From positions 62,001 through 126,000 of the forward strand of contig DAKJ01000017.1 in the NCBI GenBank assembly GCA_002496565.1: 64,000 bases of DNA. The letters run 5' to 3'. This document shows, piece after piece, positions 14,657 through 24,078 of the stretch (its first letter is position 1; the number at the start of each line of letters is the position of its first letter). The translations under genes and the position numbers were made by a program. The stretch comes from Methanosarcina sp. UBA289. GTDB lineage: Archaea; Halobacteriota; Methanosarcinia; Methanosarcinales; Methanosarcinaceae. Below the pieces are notes generated by a model, which was given only the letters and a program-made list of their open reading frames with translations, had not been told where the DNA came from and did no database searches.

Positions 14657-16642
14657 ATGACCCGACATATTGTTCTTGGAAATCAGTCTTTGCTTATAAA
14701 TATAGATAAATGGTTCCAGGTAAGAGATATTTACTTTCCACATGTTGGAATGGAGAACCATGTGAGGGGACATGCCCATAGGATCGGAGTTTATACAGAC
14801 AGAAGGCTTTCCTGGATTAATGAAGAAGACTGGGAGAAAAAGCCTGCGTACAAGAAAAACACTCTTGTTTCCGAAAATCAGGCCGTTAACAGGGAGCTAG
14901 GAATCGAACTCCTTCTGGAAGAAAGTGTCTGCTGTAAAGACAATATTTTTCTCCGGAAAATAACTGTTAAAAACCTGCAGGACAGGCCAAGAGAAGTCCG
15001 CTTGTTCTTCAATCAAGACTTTCACCTTTATGGGGACGGCATAGGGGACACTGCAGTATATCAGATGGACCATAACGTTATTGTTCACTACAAGCGAGCC
15101 AGGTACTTCCTAATTGGCATTCTCAAGTCAAATCGAAAAGACGAGATAGCTTCCGATATTGATGATTATGCCATAGGTTATGCCGAGAATGAGGGGTTAA
15201 AAGGTACATACGTGGATGCCGAAGATGGAGTTCTCTCAAAGAATCCAGTAGCTCACGGCTCTATAGATTCGACTGTGGGAGTTAGCCTTCAGCTTCAGGA
15301 TAACGGCACAGAAATTATCTACTACTACCTGACCGCTGGGAAAAATTTCAAAGATGTCTATGAACTCAATGACCTTGTTATGGAAAAGGAGCCTGAAAGC
15401 CTTCTGAAGCATACCGAAGACTATCAGAGAGAGTGGGTTAATCATCAAGCCATTGATCTCTCAGGACTTGAACCCAGGATTGTGGATTTGTATAAGCGAT
15501 CTCTCCTTACGATAAAGACCCAGGCAGACATACATGGAGCTATAATAGCTGCAAATGACTCTGATAATATTCAGTTTAATCATGATACCTATAGCTACAT
15601 GTGGCCCAGAGATGGAGCACTTGTATCAATTGCCATGATAAATGCAGGTTTTCCTGAACTTACCAAACCTTTTTTCAGATTTTGTAAAAATGTAATCTGG
15701 TGGGCTGGCTGCTTATTGCACAAATATAATCCAGATGGCACTCTAGGAAGCAGCTGGCATCCCTGGGTTGAGTATGGAGAACCTTCGCTTCCTATTCAAG
15801 AAGACGAGACTGCTCTTGTTATCCACGCCCTCTTGAAGTATTATGAAGCTACCGGAGATATTGAGTTTGTAAAGGAAGTCTATGAGCCTCTTGTAAAAGA
15901 TGCTGTCTTTTTTATGAATGAATATAAGTATCCAAATGATGTGCCGGTTGAGAGTTACGATCTCTGGGAAGAGAGGAGAGGGATTTTTACCTTCACTGCA
16001 TCTGCTGTCTACAGAGGGCTTCTCTCAGGAGAAAACCTCGGCCATCTGGTAGGAGACGAGAAATTACCTCATTTATGCAGACTACGCTATTCAAAGTTGA
16101 AAAAAGCGATATTACGAGAGCTTTACGACTCTGAAAAGGGAGTTTTTTTAAGAGGTATTAGCTACACAAATCACAATATAAAAAACAAGAATATAGATCG
16201 TACGACAGACAGTAGCGTTTACGGAATCTTCGAGTTTAATTTACTCCCGGCAGATGAACCTAGAGTAGTGAGAACAATGGAGAACCTTGAAGAAAAACTC
16301 TGGGTTCCGGGAAAAGGCGGGCTGGGAAGATATGAAAATGATCTATATTATCGTCAAGAAGGCAGGCTCAACAGTAACCCGTGGCTTATATGTACGCTGT
16401 GGCTTGCGAAATGGTATATTGCAAAAGCAAAAGAGATTAAGGATTTGGAAAAGGCTCTTGAACTGATCAACTGGGTTGCAGACAGTTCCCTTAAGACAGG
16501 AATTATGCCTGAACAGATTGACTCTCTTACAGGAGAATCACTTTCTGTTGCACCTCTTACTTGGAGCCATGCTGAATTCGTGGATACAGTTATTCGGTAT
16601 CAGAAAAAGAAAGCACGGTTAATAGTTATAGAGAAAAGTTGA
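14657..16642 (+). CDS. Glycoside hydrolase family 15 (glucoamylase-like)
   Basis: The 661-residue protein has an N-terminal beta-sandwich domain (residues 1-260, beginning MTRHIVLGNQSLLINIDKWF) and a C-terminal (alpha/alpha)6 barrel. GH15 marks are YMWPRDGALVSIAM, WHPWVEYGEPSLPIQEDETAL, SYDLWEERRGIFTFT containing the general-acid Glu, and the general-base region GIMPEQID...LTWSHAEFV. It lacks a signal peptide, so it probably acts in the cytosol on glycogen-type glucans or an alpha-glucosidic disaccharide such as trehalose. I place the start at 14657 because GAAGGT precedes it and homology begins there; ATG 14585 would add 24 unsupported residues. Its neighbours fit glucan mobilisation. Confidence 0.9.
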   Translation: MTRHIVLGNQSLLINIDKWFQVRDIYFPHVGMENHVRGHAHRIGVYTDRRLSWINEEDWEKKPAYKKNTLVSENQAVNRELGIELLLEESVCCKDNIFLRKITVKNLQDRPREVRLFFNQDFHLYGDGIGDTAVYQMDHNVIVHYKRARYFLIGILKSNRKDEIASDIDDYAIGYAENEGLKGTYVDAEDGVLSKNPVAHGSIDSTVGVSLQLQDNGTEIIYYYLTAGKNFKDVYELNDLVMEKEPESLLKHTEDYQREWVNHQAIDLSGLEPRIVDLYKRSLLTIKTQADIHGAIIAANDSDNIQFNHDTYSYMWPRDGALVSIAMINAGFPELTKPFFRFCKNVIWWAGCLLHKYNPDGTLGSSWHPWVEYGEPSLPIQEDETALVIHALLKYYEATGDIEFVKEVYEPLVKDAVFFMNEYKYPNDVPVESYDLWEERRGIFTFTASAVYRGLLSGENLGHLVGDEKLPHLCRLRYSKLKKAILRELYDSEKGVFLRGISYTNHNIKNKNIDRTTDSSVYGIFEFNLLPADEPRVVRTMENLEEKLWVPGKGGLGRYENDLYYRQEGRLNSNPWLICTLWLAKWYIAKAKEIKDLEKALELINWVADSSLKTGIMPEQIDSLTGESLSVAPLTWSHAEFVDTVIRYQKKKARLIVIEKS

Positions 16643-16724
16643 ACATCTTTAATTGTAGTAAAGATTATTTTAGGTTTCTCGAATATTCCTTATAAAAAGT
16701 AAAGTCTGAAATGGGGGAAGCAGT

Positions 16725-16835
16725 TTGCAGGAAAGTGAATCAGAAGAACAAAAATTTGAATGTTCGGTTTGTCATATGACTTTTGCAACAAGAGCTGAAT
16801 ATGAAAAGCATATGAGAGAAAAGCATAATAGATAA
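16725..16835 (+). CDS. 36-residue C2H2 zinc-finger protein
   Basis: A TTG start with GGGGGA 6-7 nt upstream opens a 36-codon frame containing one perfect classical zinc finger: FECSVCHMTF then EYEKHMREKH, i.e. C-x2-C-x12-H-x4-H with the expected hydrophobic and aromatic positions. Almost the whole protein is the finger. Such single-finger microproteins occur in archaea and may bind nucleic acid or a partner protein. The coding call rests on the intact motif, the ribosome site and the TAA after NR. It follows GH15 by 82 bp. Confidence 0.75.
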   Translation: MQESESEEQKFECSVCHMTFATRAEYEKHMREKHNR

Positions 16836-17243
16836 AACGATTCGTGTATTAAGTTTTGAAGACAGTTATGTAGAAAAAACTTGAGAATGGAATTTAGAAT
16901 TACGCAAACCCGAGCTTGCAGAAAAAGCGTTGTCGACAGAGAGAAGAGGAACTAGGTCTATGTTGGTGCACTCTGCTCAAGTAGTAAGTTCGCGCCAGAG
17001 CTTTCATATTATGTAATTCTCCTACAGTTCGAGATTCTCCTACAGTTCGAGATTCTCCTACAGCTCGAATTCTGTTATGGTTCCAAGTTTTCTTATTGTT
17101 TCCAGATTATTTTACGGTTCCAGGTAAGCTTTGTTATTGATGTATCAGCCTAACCGCATAAGTTATAGCTTTTTCGAAAACTGAAAAGCCTTTTATTATC
17201 TAAACCCAAAGTATAAGATGAATATTATTTTTTGGGGGATAAA
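16836..17243 (+). other. Intergenic with 18-bp tandem repeat
   Basis: Three copies of ATTCTCCTACAGTTCGAG lie at 17016-17069, then a looser GTTCCA-rich stretch. The GGGGG ribosome-binding site at 17233-17237 serves the next gene. No other gene is seen. Confidence 0.6.
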
Positions 17244-17570
17244 ATGGATACGAGCGAAAGCACCAAAGTTCCGTATACTCTAGCAAACATCAAAAAATGT
17301 ATGTGTTCAAAGTGTCCAGTCCAGGCTGACAGTAAATGTGCAATGGATAAACTTGATAACTTAGTAAAAGGATTGGAAAGTGCACGGGAAGGAGAGATTC
17401 CGGAACCTCAAAACGTTCCGGGAATATATTGTTCAACAGGCAAGGCCACCTGTCAGGATCTTAACCCTGAACAACAGTGCATTTGTTATACCTGCGCAGT
17501 CTGGAAAGAGTATAATCTCGGAGAAGGAGTACCATCCATGTACTTCTGCCAGAATGGTAAAGCAACTTGA
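17244..17570 (+). CDS. DUF2769-family cysteine-rich protein
   Basis: 108 residues from MDTSESTKVPYTLANIKKC, with two related Cys clusters: CMCSKCPVQADSKC (residues 19-32) and CICYTCAVWKEYNL near 79-92, plus YCSTGKATCQ and YFCQNGKAT. The repeated CxCxxC...(Y/F)C(S/Q)xGKA(T) pattern is that of the archaeal DUF2769 family, probably a metal or Fe-S binding protein; its function is unknown. The start is set by GGGGG 6 nt upstream of ATG 17244 rather than the TTG four codons earlier. Confidence 0.85.
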   Translation: MDTSESTKVPYTLANIKKCMCSKCPVQADSKCAMDKLDNLVKGLESAREGEIPEPQNVPGIYCSTGKATCQDLNPEQQCICYTCAVWKEYNLGEGVPSMYFCQNGKAT

Positions 17571-18066
17571 TTTTGAACCCAGAAGATAAAAGATGATATC
17601 TGGAAGTCAGATAGCAAATTAGCAAAAATGAAGTCGAGTAAATGAGAGAAGCTAACAGGGTCTATATTATCTAAATTTATCTAAAGCGATTTAGCCTCTA
17701 TCGATATACAATTGTCAAGGATTTAGTCCGTGTCTTTGAGGAGAAAAAACTGAAAATTAAACTTTTTCTCCTCACCTGAAATTGTCGTCCCTGTTCTTTC
17801 TTGTCTGGTGTAACTCAGTTCTATAGACTCAATTTCATAGGTTCAGTTCCATAGGCTCAATTTCATAGGTTCAATTCCATGAGTTCAGCTCCAGAAGTTC
17901 AGCTCCAGAAGTTCAGTTCCAGAGGTACTTTTTCGATTTAAAGTCCAAGAACGTCAAGAATCTTGACAATTTCAGAGAGAACTTCTCTGATAATTCTATC
18001 AACCTTCAATTACAATCAGCTCATGCCAAGCGGTTTATACCACCATATGCGAGGGGGATACTGTGT
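17571..18066 (+). promoter_or_regulatory. pgk upstream region with two palindromes and degenerate repeats
   Basis: No gene. A degenerate array of TTCAGTTCCATAGG-like units spans about 17815-17925. Two inverted repeats follow within 25 bp: GTCAAGAATCTTGAC (17953-17967) and TCAGAGA-gaact-TCTCTGA (17972-17990). GGTTTATACC (about 18029-18038) is a possible TATA box, and GAGGGGGAT precedes the pgk ATG. The palindromes lie upstream of the TATA region where activators or repressors bind. Confidence 0.45.
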
Positions 18067-19305
18067 ATGTCTCAGAAAACAATTGAAAAGGATTATCTGA
18101 CGATGGGGGACGTTGTACTGGATGATAAAACAATACTTGTAAGGGTGGACTTTAATTCACCCATGGATGATAATGGGAACATCCTGGACGATAGAAAAAT
18201 TAAGAGTCATTTACCTACGTTGCGATCTCTGGAGCACTCAAGAGTAGTTCTGATGTCTCATCAGGGTCGACCCGGAGATATGGACTATACCACCCTTGAA
18301 GCCCACGCAAAGCTGGCAACAGAGCTTCTAGGTCAAGAAGTGACCTATGAGGATGACATATTCAGCTCCTGCGCAAGGAATGCTATAAAATCCCTTGCCC
18401 AGGGAGAGATCCTGCTCCTTGAAAATACGCGCTTTAATGCTGAGGAGATCACAAACCTCACTCTTGAGGAACAGGCTAAAAGCCAGATGGTCAAGAAGTT
18501 GTATCCTCTGTTTGATCTTTTTATAAACGACGCTTTTTCGGTTTCTCACAGATCTCAATGTTCTGTGGTAGGGTTTACAGAGGTTTTGCCTAGCGTTGCT
18601 GGCATCCTTATGGACAAGGAAATTACAGGCTTAGATAAAGCCTTGAAATGTCATGAGCATCCAGCAATCTTCGTATTGGGAGGAGCAAAAGCCAACGACT
18701 CCATAAAGGCGATTTCTAATATTCTCAAGCGAGGCGGTGCTGATAAGATCCTTACCACTGGGGTAGTAGCTACAGTGTTTATGATGGCAATGGGCATCTA
18801 TGTAGGCGAGGTCAACAGGAAATTCATTGAAGATGAGAAATATATAGACCAGATCTCAATCGCTTCCAGGTTACTCAAGGAATATTCAGGCAAGATCGTC
18901 GTGCCTGAAGACGTAGCGTTAAACAATGGTGGAGAACGTCAAGAAGTCAAAGTGGACAAGATAAAAGTAGATCTTCCAATAGCTGATATTGGCCGAGAGA
19001 CCATTGAAAATTATTCCCAATATCTGAAGGAAGCAAAATTATGCGTTTTTCACGGTCCAACTGGTATTTTCGAGCTAGATAAGTTCAGGCTTGGTACAGA
19101 TGAACTTCTTAAGGCTGCAACTCAAGCAAGCTACTCTGTCGCAGGAGGAGGCCATACCTTAGATGCCATTGATCAACTCGGCTTGGAATCTAAATTTTCC
19201 CATGTAAGCATGGGTGGAGGAGCGAGCATAACCTACCTCTCTGGCGAAGCCTTGCCAGGAATCACGGCTCTAAAAAATTATGCATCCAGATCCTCTAAGG
19301 GTTAA
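18067..19305 (+). CDS. pgk: Phosphoglycerate kinase
   Basis: It interconverts 1,3-bisphosphoglycerate and 3-phosphoglycerate with ADP/ATP in the cytosol. Family motifs are in order: ILVRVDFNSPMDD (substrate loop), VVLMSHQGRPGDMD, LLLENTRFNAEE, FDLFINDAFSVSHRSQCS, FVLGGAKANDSIK, and a C-terminal nucleotide site FHGPTGIFE and AGGGHTLDAIDQLG. At 412 residues it is archaeal-sized. A GAGGGGGAT site precedes the ATG. It lies in the same orientation as gap, with a rubrerythrin relic between them. Confidence 0.96.
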   Translation: MSQKTIEKDYLTMGDVVLDDKTILVRVDFNSPMDDNGNILDDRKIKSHLPTLRSLEHSRVVLMSHQGRPGDMDYTTLEAHAKLATELLGQEVTYEDDIFSSCARNAIKSLAQGEILLLENTRFNAEEITNLTLEEQAKSQMVKKLYPLFDLFINDAFSVSHRSQCSVVGFTEVLPSVAGILMDKEITGLDKALKCHEHPAIFVLGGAKANDSIKAISNILKRGGADKILTTGVVATVFMMAMGIYVGEVNRKFIEDEKYIDQISIASRLLKEYSGKIVVPEDVALNNGGERQEVKVDKIKVDLPIADIGRETIENYSQYLKEAKLCVFHGPTGIFELDKFRLGTDELLKAATQASYSVAGGGHTLDAIDQLGLESKFSHVSMGGGASITYLSGEALPGITALKNYASRSSKG

Positions 19306-19590
19306 AAATCTCTACAAGTCGTCTTTATATTTCCTCAAAGGACTCTTTGATTACTTACTTTTTAGACAATTAACTGATGCAAAAGGCTTTGTATTCTATG
19401 ACATTTTATTTATTTAAATCTAAATGCAGATGGCTCAGGGCTTACGCAGTAAACTGAAATGAATAGCATGAGATCTCAAAATTTTTAATTATTGTATTGT
19501 AACAGTTTGCTCATGCTTTTTGTTCTAAAATGCACTAGTCCTAAAACACGTGATAGTTAAATTTATTGAAAAGGGGGGCATTAAACGAGA

Positions 19591-19871
19591 GTGACGACAA
19601 AGCAGAATCTCATCAATGCATTTGGGGGAAAAGTCAAGCATATATGAGGTATGTGCATTTTGCAAATCAAGCCGAAATAGAAAAACTTAATAATGTGGCT
19701 CGATTGGTCCGTGCAATCGCTCACGCTGAATATATACATGCAGGAGATCATTTTAGGGAGTTAAAACACCTCGATGGGGGATTTGTTGTAAATAGTATGG
19801 CAGTTTTTGGACCGGGTGATACCAAGAAAAACCTTAAGCTGGCCATTGCTGGTGAAACATTCCTGAATTGA
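19591..19871 (+). pseudogene. Frameshifted, truncated rubrerythrin
   Basis: A GTG-started frame reads MTTKQNLINAFGGK and then stops. One frame over, the sequence continues KSQAYMRYVHFANQAE, VRAIAHAEYIHAGDHFREL and TKKNLKLAIAGETF. Together these are the first about 95 residues of a rubrerythrin: the diiron four-helix bundle with the ExxH ligand set. The frame change falls in the run GGGGGAAAA. The C-terminal half of the bundle and the rubredoxin domain are missing, so it is dead unless the frameshift is programmed or a sequencing error, and the truncation argues against that. Confidence 0.75.
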
Positions 19872-20018
19872 ATGGAGACTACTCAGTTAAACTAAGAACT
19901 TGATGTTGTTAACCTTCAACTGCCTTAGAGCAAATTTAACCATCACGTCTAATCTACCTGATTTTGGACTTTAAGCACATAAGTCCTAAGATATAGAAAT
20001 AAAAAGGACAGGATAACA

Positions 20019-21035
20019 ATGGCTAAAGCGAAAATATCGGTAAACGGTTACGGAACTATAGGAAAAAGGGTTGCAGACGCCGTAAGGGCTCAAGACGATA
20101 TGGAAGTTATAGGAATTTCCAAGACAAAGCCAAATTATGAGGCTGCAGTAGCACATCAGCTTGGGTATAACATATACGCCCCTGCTGAGAATGTTGAAGC
20201 TTTTGAGAAAGCAGGAATGCCGGCGGCTGGAAGTATTGAAGAGATGCTAGAAAAGTCTGACCTGGTTGTGGACTGCACTCCTGGAGGAATTGGTGAAAAA
20301 AATAAGCCTATGTATGAGAAAGTCGGGATAAAGGCAATCTGGCAGGGGGGCGAGAGTCATACCATTTCAGGTTTTTCTTTTAATGCGGAGAGTAATTACG
20401 AACAGGCTGTAGGCCGCGACCTGGCAAGGGTTGTCTCATGTAATACTACAGCACTTTGCAGGGCTATTTCAACTATAGACAGAGAACTCGGAGTAAATAA
20501 AGTGAGGGTAAGTCTTGCAAGAAGAGCAGTCGATCCCAATGATATTAAAAAGGGACCTGTTAACGCAATCGTGCTTAATCCGGTTAAGCTTCCGTCTCAC
20601 CATGGACCGGACGTTAAGAGCGTGCTCCCGCACATTAACATAACGACTGCAGCTACAAAAGTCCCAACAACGCTTATGCATGTGCACACTGTAAATATGG
20701 AAGTCAACAAGGATTGTACTGCAGAAGACATCAGGAATATCTTTGGTTCCCAGTCCAGGATCCGTTTAATAGGGCAGGGTATTACTTCAACAGCCGAAAT
20801 AATTGAATTTGCGCGGGATATTGGACGCCCCAGACATGATGTGTGGGAGCTATGTATCTGGCCTGAATCTATTACAGTGACTGAGAAAGAGCTTTACTTC
20901 TTCCAGGCTATTCATCAGGAGTCTATTGTCGTTCCAGAGAACGTGGATGCAATCAGAGCAATGATGGAGTTGGAAAGTGACGGTGCGAAGTCGATCGAGA
21001 AAACAAACAAAGCTATTGGACTGTATAACAAATAA
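20019..21035 (+). CDS. gap: Archaeal (type II) glyceraldehyde-3-phosphate dehydrogenase
   Basis: It interconverts glyceraldehyde 3-phosphate and 1,3-bisphosphoglycerate with NAD(P). The Rossmann motif is VNGYGTIGKRVADAV at the N-terminus, and the catalytic Cys is in VVSCNTTALCRA (about residue 140). Other class II marks are ARRAVDPNDIKKGPVNAI, PSHHGPDVKSV, HMHTVNMEV and GRPRHDVWELC. The length of 338 is standard. A short purine-rich AAAAGGACAGG precedes the ATG. With pgk, fba, gpmI and ppsA it supplies most of the trunk between pyruvate and hexose phosphate. Confidence 0.96.
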   Translation: MAKAKISVNGYGTIGKRVADAVRAQDDMEVIGISKTKPNYEAAVAHQLGYNIYAPAENVEAFEKAGMPAAGSIEEMLEKSDLVVDCTPGGIGEKNKPMYEKVGIKAIWQGGESHTISGFSFNAESNYEQAVGRDLARVVSCNTTALCRAISTIDRELGVNKVRVSLARRAVDPNDIKKGPVNAIVLNPVKLPSHHGPDVKSVLPHINITTAATKVPTTLMHVHTVNMEVNKDCTAEDIRNIFGSQSRIRLIGQGITSTAEIIEFARDIGRPRHDVWELCIWPESITVTEKELYFFQAIHQESIVVPENVDAIRAMMELESDGAKSIEKTNKAIGLYNK

Positions 21036-21373
21036 GGTTGTGGGAGCTCGAAATCTTTATGAGGACTCAAGTTTTTGAGGACTCATTCCTTTTATCTCTC
21101 CTATTCCTTTTATTTCTCCTAAACCTTTTCTAGTAAGATTGGAGATTTTATGACCTTTTACTAGTAATATTTTTATGAACTAAGAGAGAAAAATATCAGT
21201 CATTGAGCTTGCCCACAAAATGAAGTGAAGCCGATAAGCAAAAAATGGCTTGTCAGCTTGAGACCTTTTAGTTCATTGTTGAGACCTTTTAGTTCATTGT
21301 TGAGACCTTTTAGTTCATTGGCAAGGCTGTGCTTCGTTCTTTAATCCGAGGCAACAAGCATCAAATGATTGTA
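21036..21373 (+). other. gap 3' region: T-rich terminator and 21-bp tandem repeat
   Basis: CCTTTTATCTCTCC and CCTTTTATTTCTCC tracts after gap are likely termination sites. Three copies of TTGAGACCTTTTAGTTCATTG occupy about 21258-21320. No gene is seen. Confidence 0.6.
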
Positions 21374-23311
21374 TCAGAGCATTATGTCCGCAGCAGAGCG
21401 AATCCTCCGGATATAGCTCCTCTGGCTTTCCAGGCCCTTTCCGGCTGCTGCCCGGGCCATAGGATCGGCATCTGTAGGTAAGCCAAATGATAGGCCGGTC
21501 AGCGCCTCAACCTGCGCTACCGGCACTTGCCAGGTCTTGAACTCATCGTCGAAGAACTCCATGCTCTCCAAATAATTCTTCTGCGTGCGCAGGTAGGCAG
21601 TAACACTTAGCTTCCCGTTTTTATTGACGAACGCCACCGCCTTCCAGAAATCGGCAGGCAGGAGGTACTCGTTGCGGTAAATCATATCGTCTTCGCGGAA
21701 GACGGGACCGGTGAATACCGATATCTTCACGTTGGCATTATCTGCGGTCTTCAGTATGTAGTCTTCCACTTCGAGCCAATCATGCTGGTTGAGGCGCTCA
21801 TGCTGAGGCGAGCAGTTCGTGTAATGGAACGTATCCTCTCCCGCGTCCTTGGCATTTGGCCCCCAGCAGGGATCCAGCCGGCGAACCAGATGTCCGCGGT
21901 CAAGTGGGTTGCCTTCATATAGTTTGGGTCCGGCCTGATATTTCTGGTCGAGACGTGGATCTAAGTACCATTTGTCGCGGTCACGTTTGATGTTCACCAG
22001 CTTCTTGCCGTCAATATTGGCTGCGGTATAGAAGGCCAGCCTTCGATCGGCATTCATCACAATCGAGAAGTGCAGGTAGGTGAGAATCTCGCCCCCGTCC
22101 TTGAGCTTTGCGACTTTGGACTGGAGATTCTCGGACAGCTTGGGAAGCGGTAGATGGTACAGAGAACCCAGAAAATCGGGATCGTAGCCATCCGCCAGGC
22201 GGTAATGTTCCATGGGTAGTTCTCCCAGCTCCATTGCTGTGCCGGAGATGGGGGCTGGGGCGGTTATGATCACAGGTCCGACCGGACCAGTGCCATGGCT
22301 GCGAAGCCTACGCAGAGCTTCGGCCACCATCGGCTCATTCTCGCTGCGCGACTCCAGTGCCTGGAAGATGCAGCTGATTCGTACGCCCTCATTGGCCACC
22401 CAGGCTATGGTACTGGGATCATCGATGCCTTCTCGATAGGGCTGACCGTCTGTCTTGAGGACGTTGCCCTGGGCATCTTTCATCGGCACTCCTGAATGGT
22501 GCAGGCCCACAACCAGCCACTGATCATTGAATACGGGCGAGCCTGAGGCTCCGGGCTGAGTGTCGGTCAGATAATGCAGCCAGTCATCGAATACATCTAC
22601 AACTTCGTTCTCCCGCAGGCAGCAATGCTTGAGACCGCCCTCAGGATGCTGAATGATGGAGACGTATTCGCCTGCCCGGACCTTTCCGGTATCTTCCACG
22701 AGACGCAGTAATCCGTAATCGGTAAGCTCTGTCCCTTCTGTGGCAATGGAGGTTACAGATACCAGTGTGAAGTCCAGGTCCGGATCAGTGACGAAGACCT
22801 CGTCGGGCCGCAGGTCGAAGGATCTGGATATCTTTTTTCGACCGTTTAGATCTTGTTCAAATTCAAACTCTATAAAACTCTTCCTTGCCAGCTCTGCTGT
22901 ATCGAGGACATGGTTATTCGTCAGCAGCAGATTTGGGCCAACAAGAAAGCCCGTGCCGTAACCCTCTGGCCTGCCGAAGGGGTTCACGATATGGATCCTG
23001 CAGACAGCTCTGGCCGCGAGCAGTCCAAGTTCCAGATAGGAGATGTCGACAAGATCGCTCTTTCCCATGATTCTCTCCAGGGCCAGGCTATCACCTGGTT
23101 CAAGAAAGAGCAGGCGCCTCTCTATGGGTTGTGCCTCCGTCAAGGGCCTGATGATTTCACGTCCGAATCTCTCGCCTGGCCGTTCCACTTCAGCAGCTTT
23201 CGGCCGGCTATAATACCTTTCAGAGGCTTTTCTCTGTTGCTCTTCTTTTCGGGAATAATACCTTTCAGAGGCATTTCTCTGTTGCTCTTCTTTTCGGGCA
23301 TTTTCAAGCAT
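21374..23311 (-). CDS. Trypsin-like serine protease fused to DNA/RNA non-specific (NUC) endonuclease
   Basis: A 645-residue two-enzyme fusion. Residues about 95-320 form a trypsin-like protease with the triad H134 (LLTNNHVLD), D180 (DLDFTLVSV) and S256 (PGASGSPV). Residues about 400-620 form a betabetaalpha-metal nuclease of the endonuclease G/NUC type with DRGHLVRRLDP (catalytic H474) and TNCSPQHERLNQHDW (metal-ligand Asn). The N-terminus has two copies of a 15-residue unit, RKEEQQRxASERYYS (6-20, 21-35), and no signal peptide, so it is probably cytosolic. GGGGGAAAT precedes the ATG. The gene is visibly GC-richer than its neighbours, a sign of transfer. A latent protease-nuclease suggests a defence or suicide effector, but no partner gene adjoins it. 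Confidence 0.88.
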   Translation of the reverse strand: MLENARKEEQQRNASERYYSRKEEQQRKASERYYSRPKAAEVERPGERFGREIIRPLTEAQPIERRLLFLEPGDSLALERIMGKSDLVDISYLELGLLAARAVCRIHIVNPFGRPEGYGTGFLVGPNLLLTNNHVLDTAELARKSFIEFEFEQDLNGRKKISRSFDLRPDEVFVTDPDLDFTLVSVTSIATEGTELTDYGLLRLVEDTGKVRAGEYVSIIQHPEGGLKHCCLRENEVVDVFDDWLHYLTDTQPGASGSPVFNDQWLVVGLHHSGVPMKDAQGNVLKTDGQPYREGIDDPSTIAWVANEGVRISCIFQALESRSENEPMVAEALRRLRSHGTGPVGPVIITAPAPISGTAMELGELPMEHYRLADGYDPDFLGSLYHLPLPKLSENLQSKVAKLKDGGEILTYLHFSIVMNADRRLAFYTAANIDGKKLVNIKRDRDKWYLDPRLDQKYQAGPKLYEGNPLDRGHLVRRLDPCWGPNAKDAGEDTFHYTNCSPQHERLNQHDWLEVEDYILKTADNANVKISVFTGPVFREDDMIYRNEYLLPADFWKAVAFVNKNGKLSVTAYLRTQKNYLESMEFFDDEFKTWQVPVAQVEALTGLSFGLPTDADPMARAAAGKGLESQRSYIRRIRSAADIML

Positions 23312-24078
23312 ATATTTCCCCCATCATAACCCAACAGTTTGAAATAATTATATTAATTTTATTTTTCTGAAACCTATTTTGAGTCTTGGAATGAGTTTAA
23401 TACAACTTGGGTACTATATTAACAAATTCATAATATAATATCCAAGCCACATCATTTTTACAAATATTCCAATATTATATTGGCAAGAATAAATATAATA
23501 ATTTTGAACTTTATATTAGTATTAGGGTTCTCTTAAACTCTCTATTAAACTGAAGATTATTTCTCTTTTTTTCCATTAATTAAGGTGACTATTGGTTTCC
23601 CCAAAAAGTATATCTTATTTTTTACCGAAGTTCAAATTAAAGTAATTAAAAATCGTAAATTTTGTTGAGCGGGACTTATAATCTTCCTCTGGCGATATAT
23701 TATGAAAGCTCCGTTTATTCCAGTAAACGAAGATTTCAAATGGAAAATTATTGTCCGAAATATAAATTTTTTTGTCTGAGATCTTGCAGGCAAATCCTTA
23801 CAAGGAAAGACAGAATGCCCCTCTTAAAATCGGTTCTTACTATTAAAATTGTTCTTCTGAGCATGTTTTTCTTGTGAGATCTAATATGCGATAAGAGAAC
23901 TCGAAGAAAGGGAAAGCTTGAGAAACTTTTTAAAAAATTAGTTCAAAAGCCCTCTTTGAATGAAGAAATAGAGAGGTCTATAACTTTAAGTTCAGAACGG
24001 AAAGTTTTCAGAATTTCAGGTACACTTTTACTATGTAACCTTAACTATGTAACCTTAAGCACTCGATTACCAATGGGC
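23312..24078. other. Intergenic, decayed
   Basis: About 770 bp of AT-rich DNA. Short frames with protein-like composition (MKAPFIPVNEDFKWK from about 23701, and RELEERESLRNFL near 23887-23940) are interrupted and not recognised. TATGTAACCTTAA is directly repeated near 24032-24060. I see no intact gene. Confidence 0.4.

Noticed and set aside
21374..23311. Secreted protease or nuclease toxin
   Set aside because: There is no signal peptide or transmembrane helix at the N-terminus, which is instead a charged 15-residue repeat.
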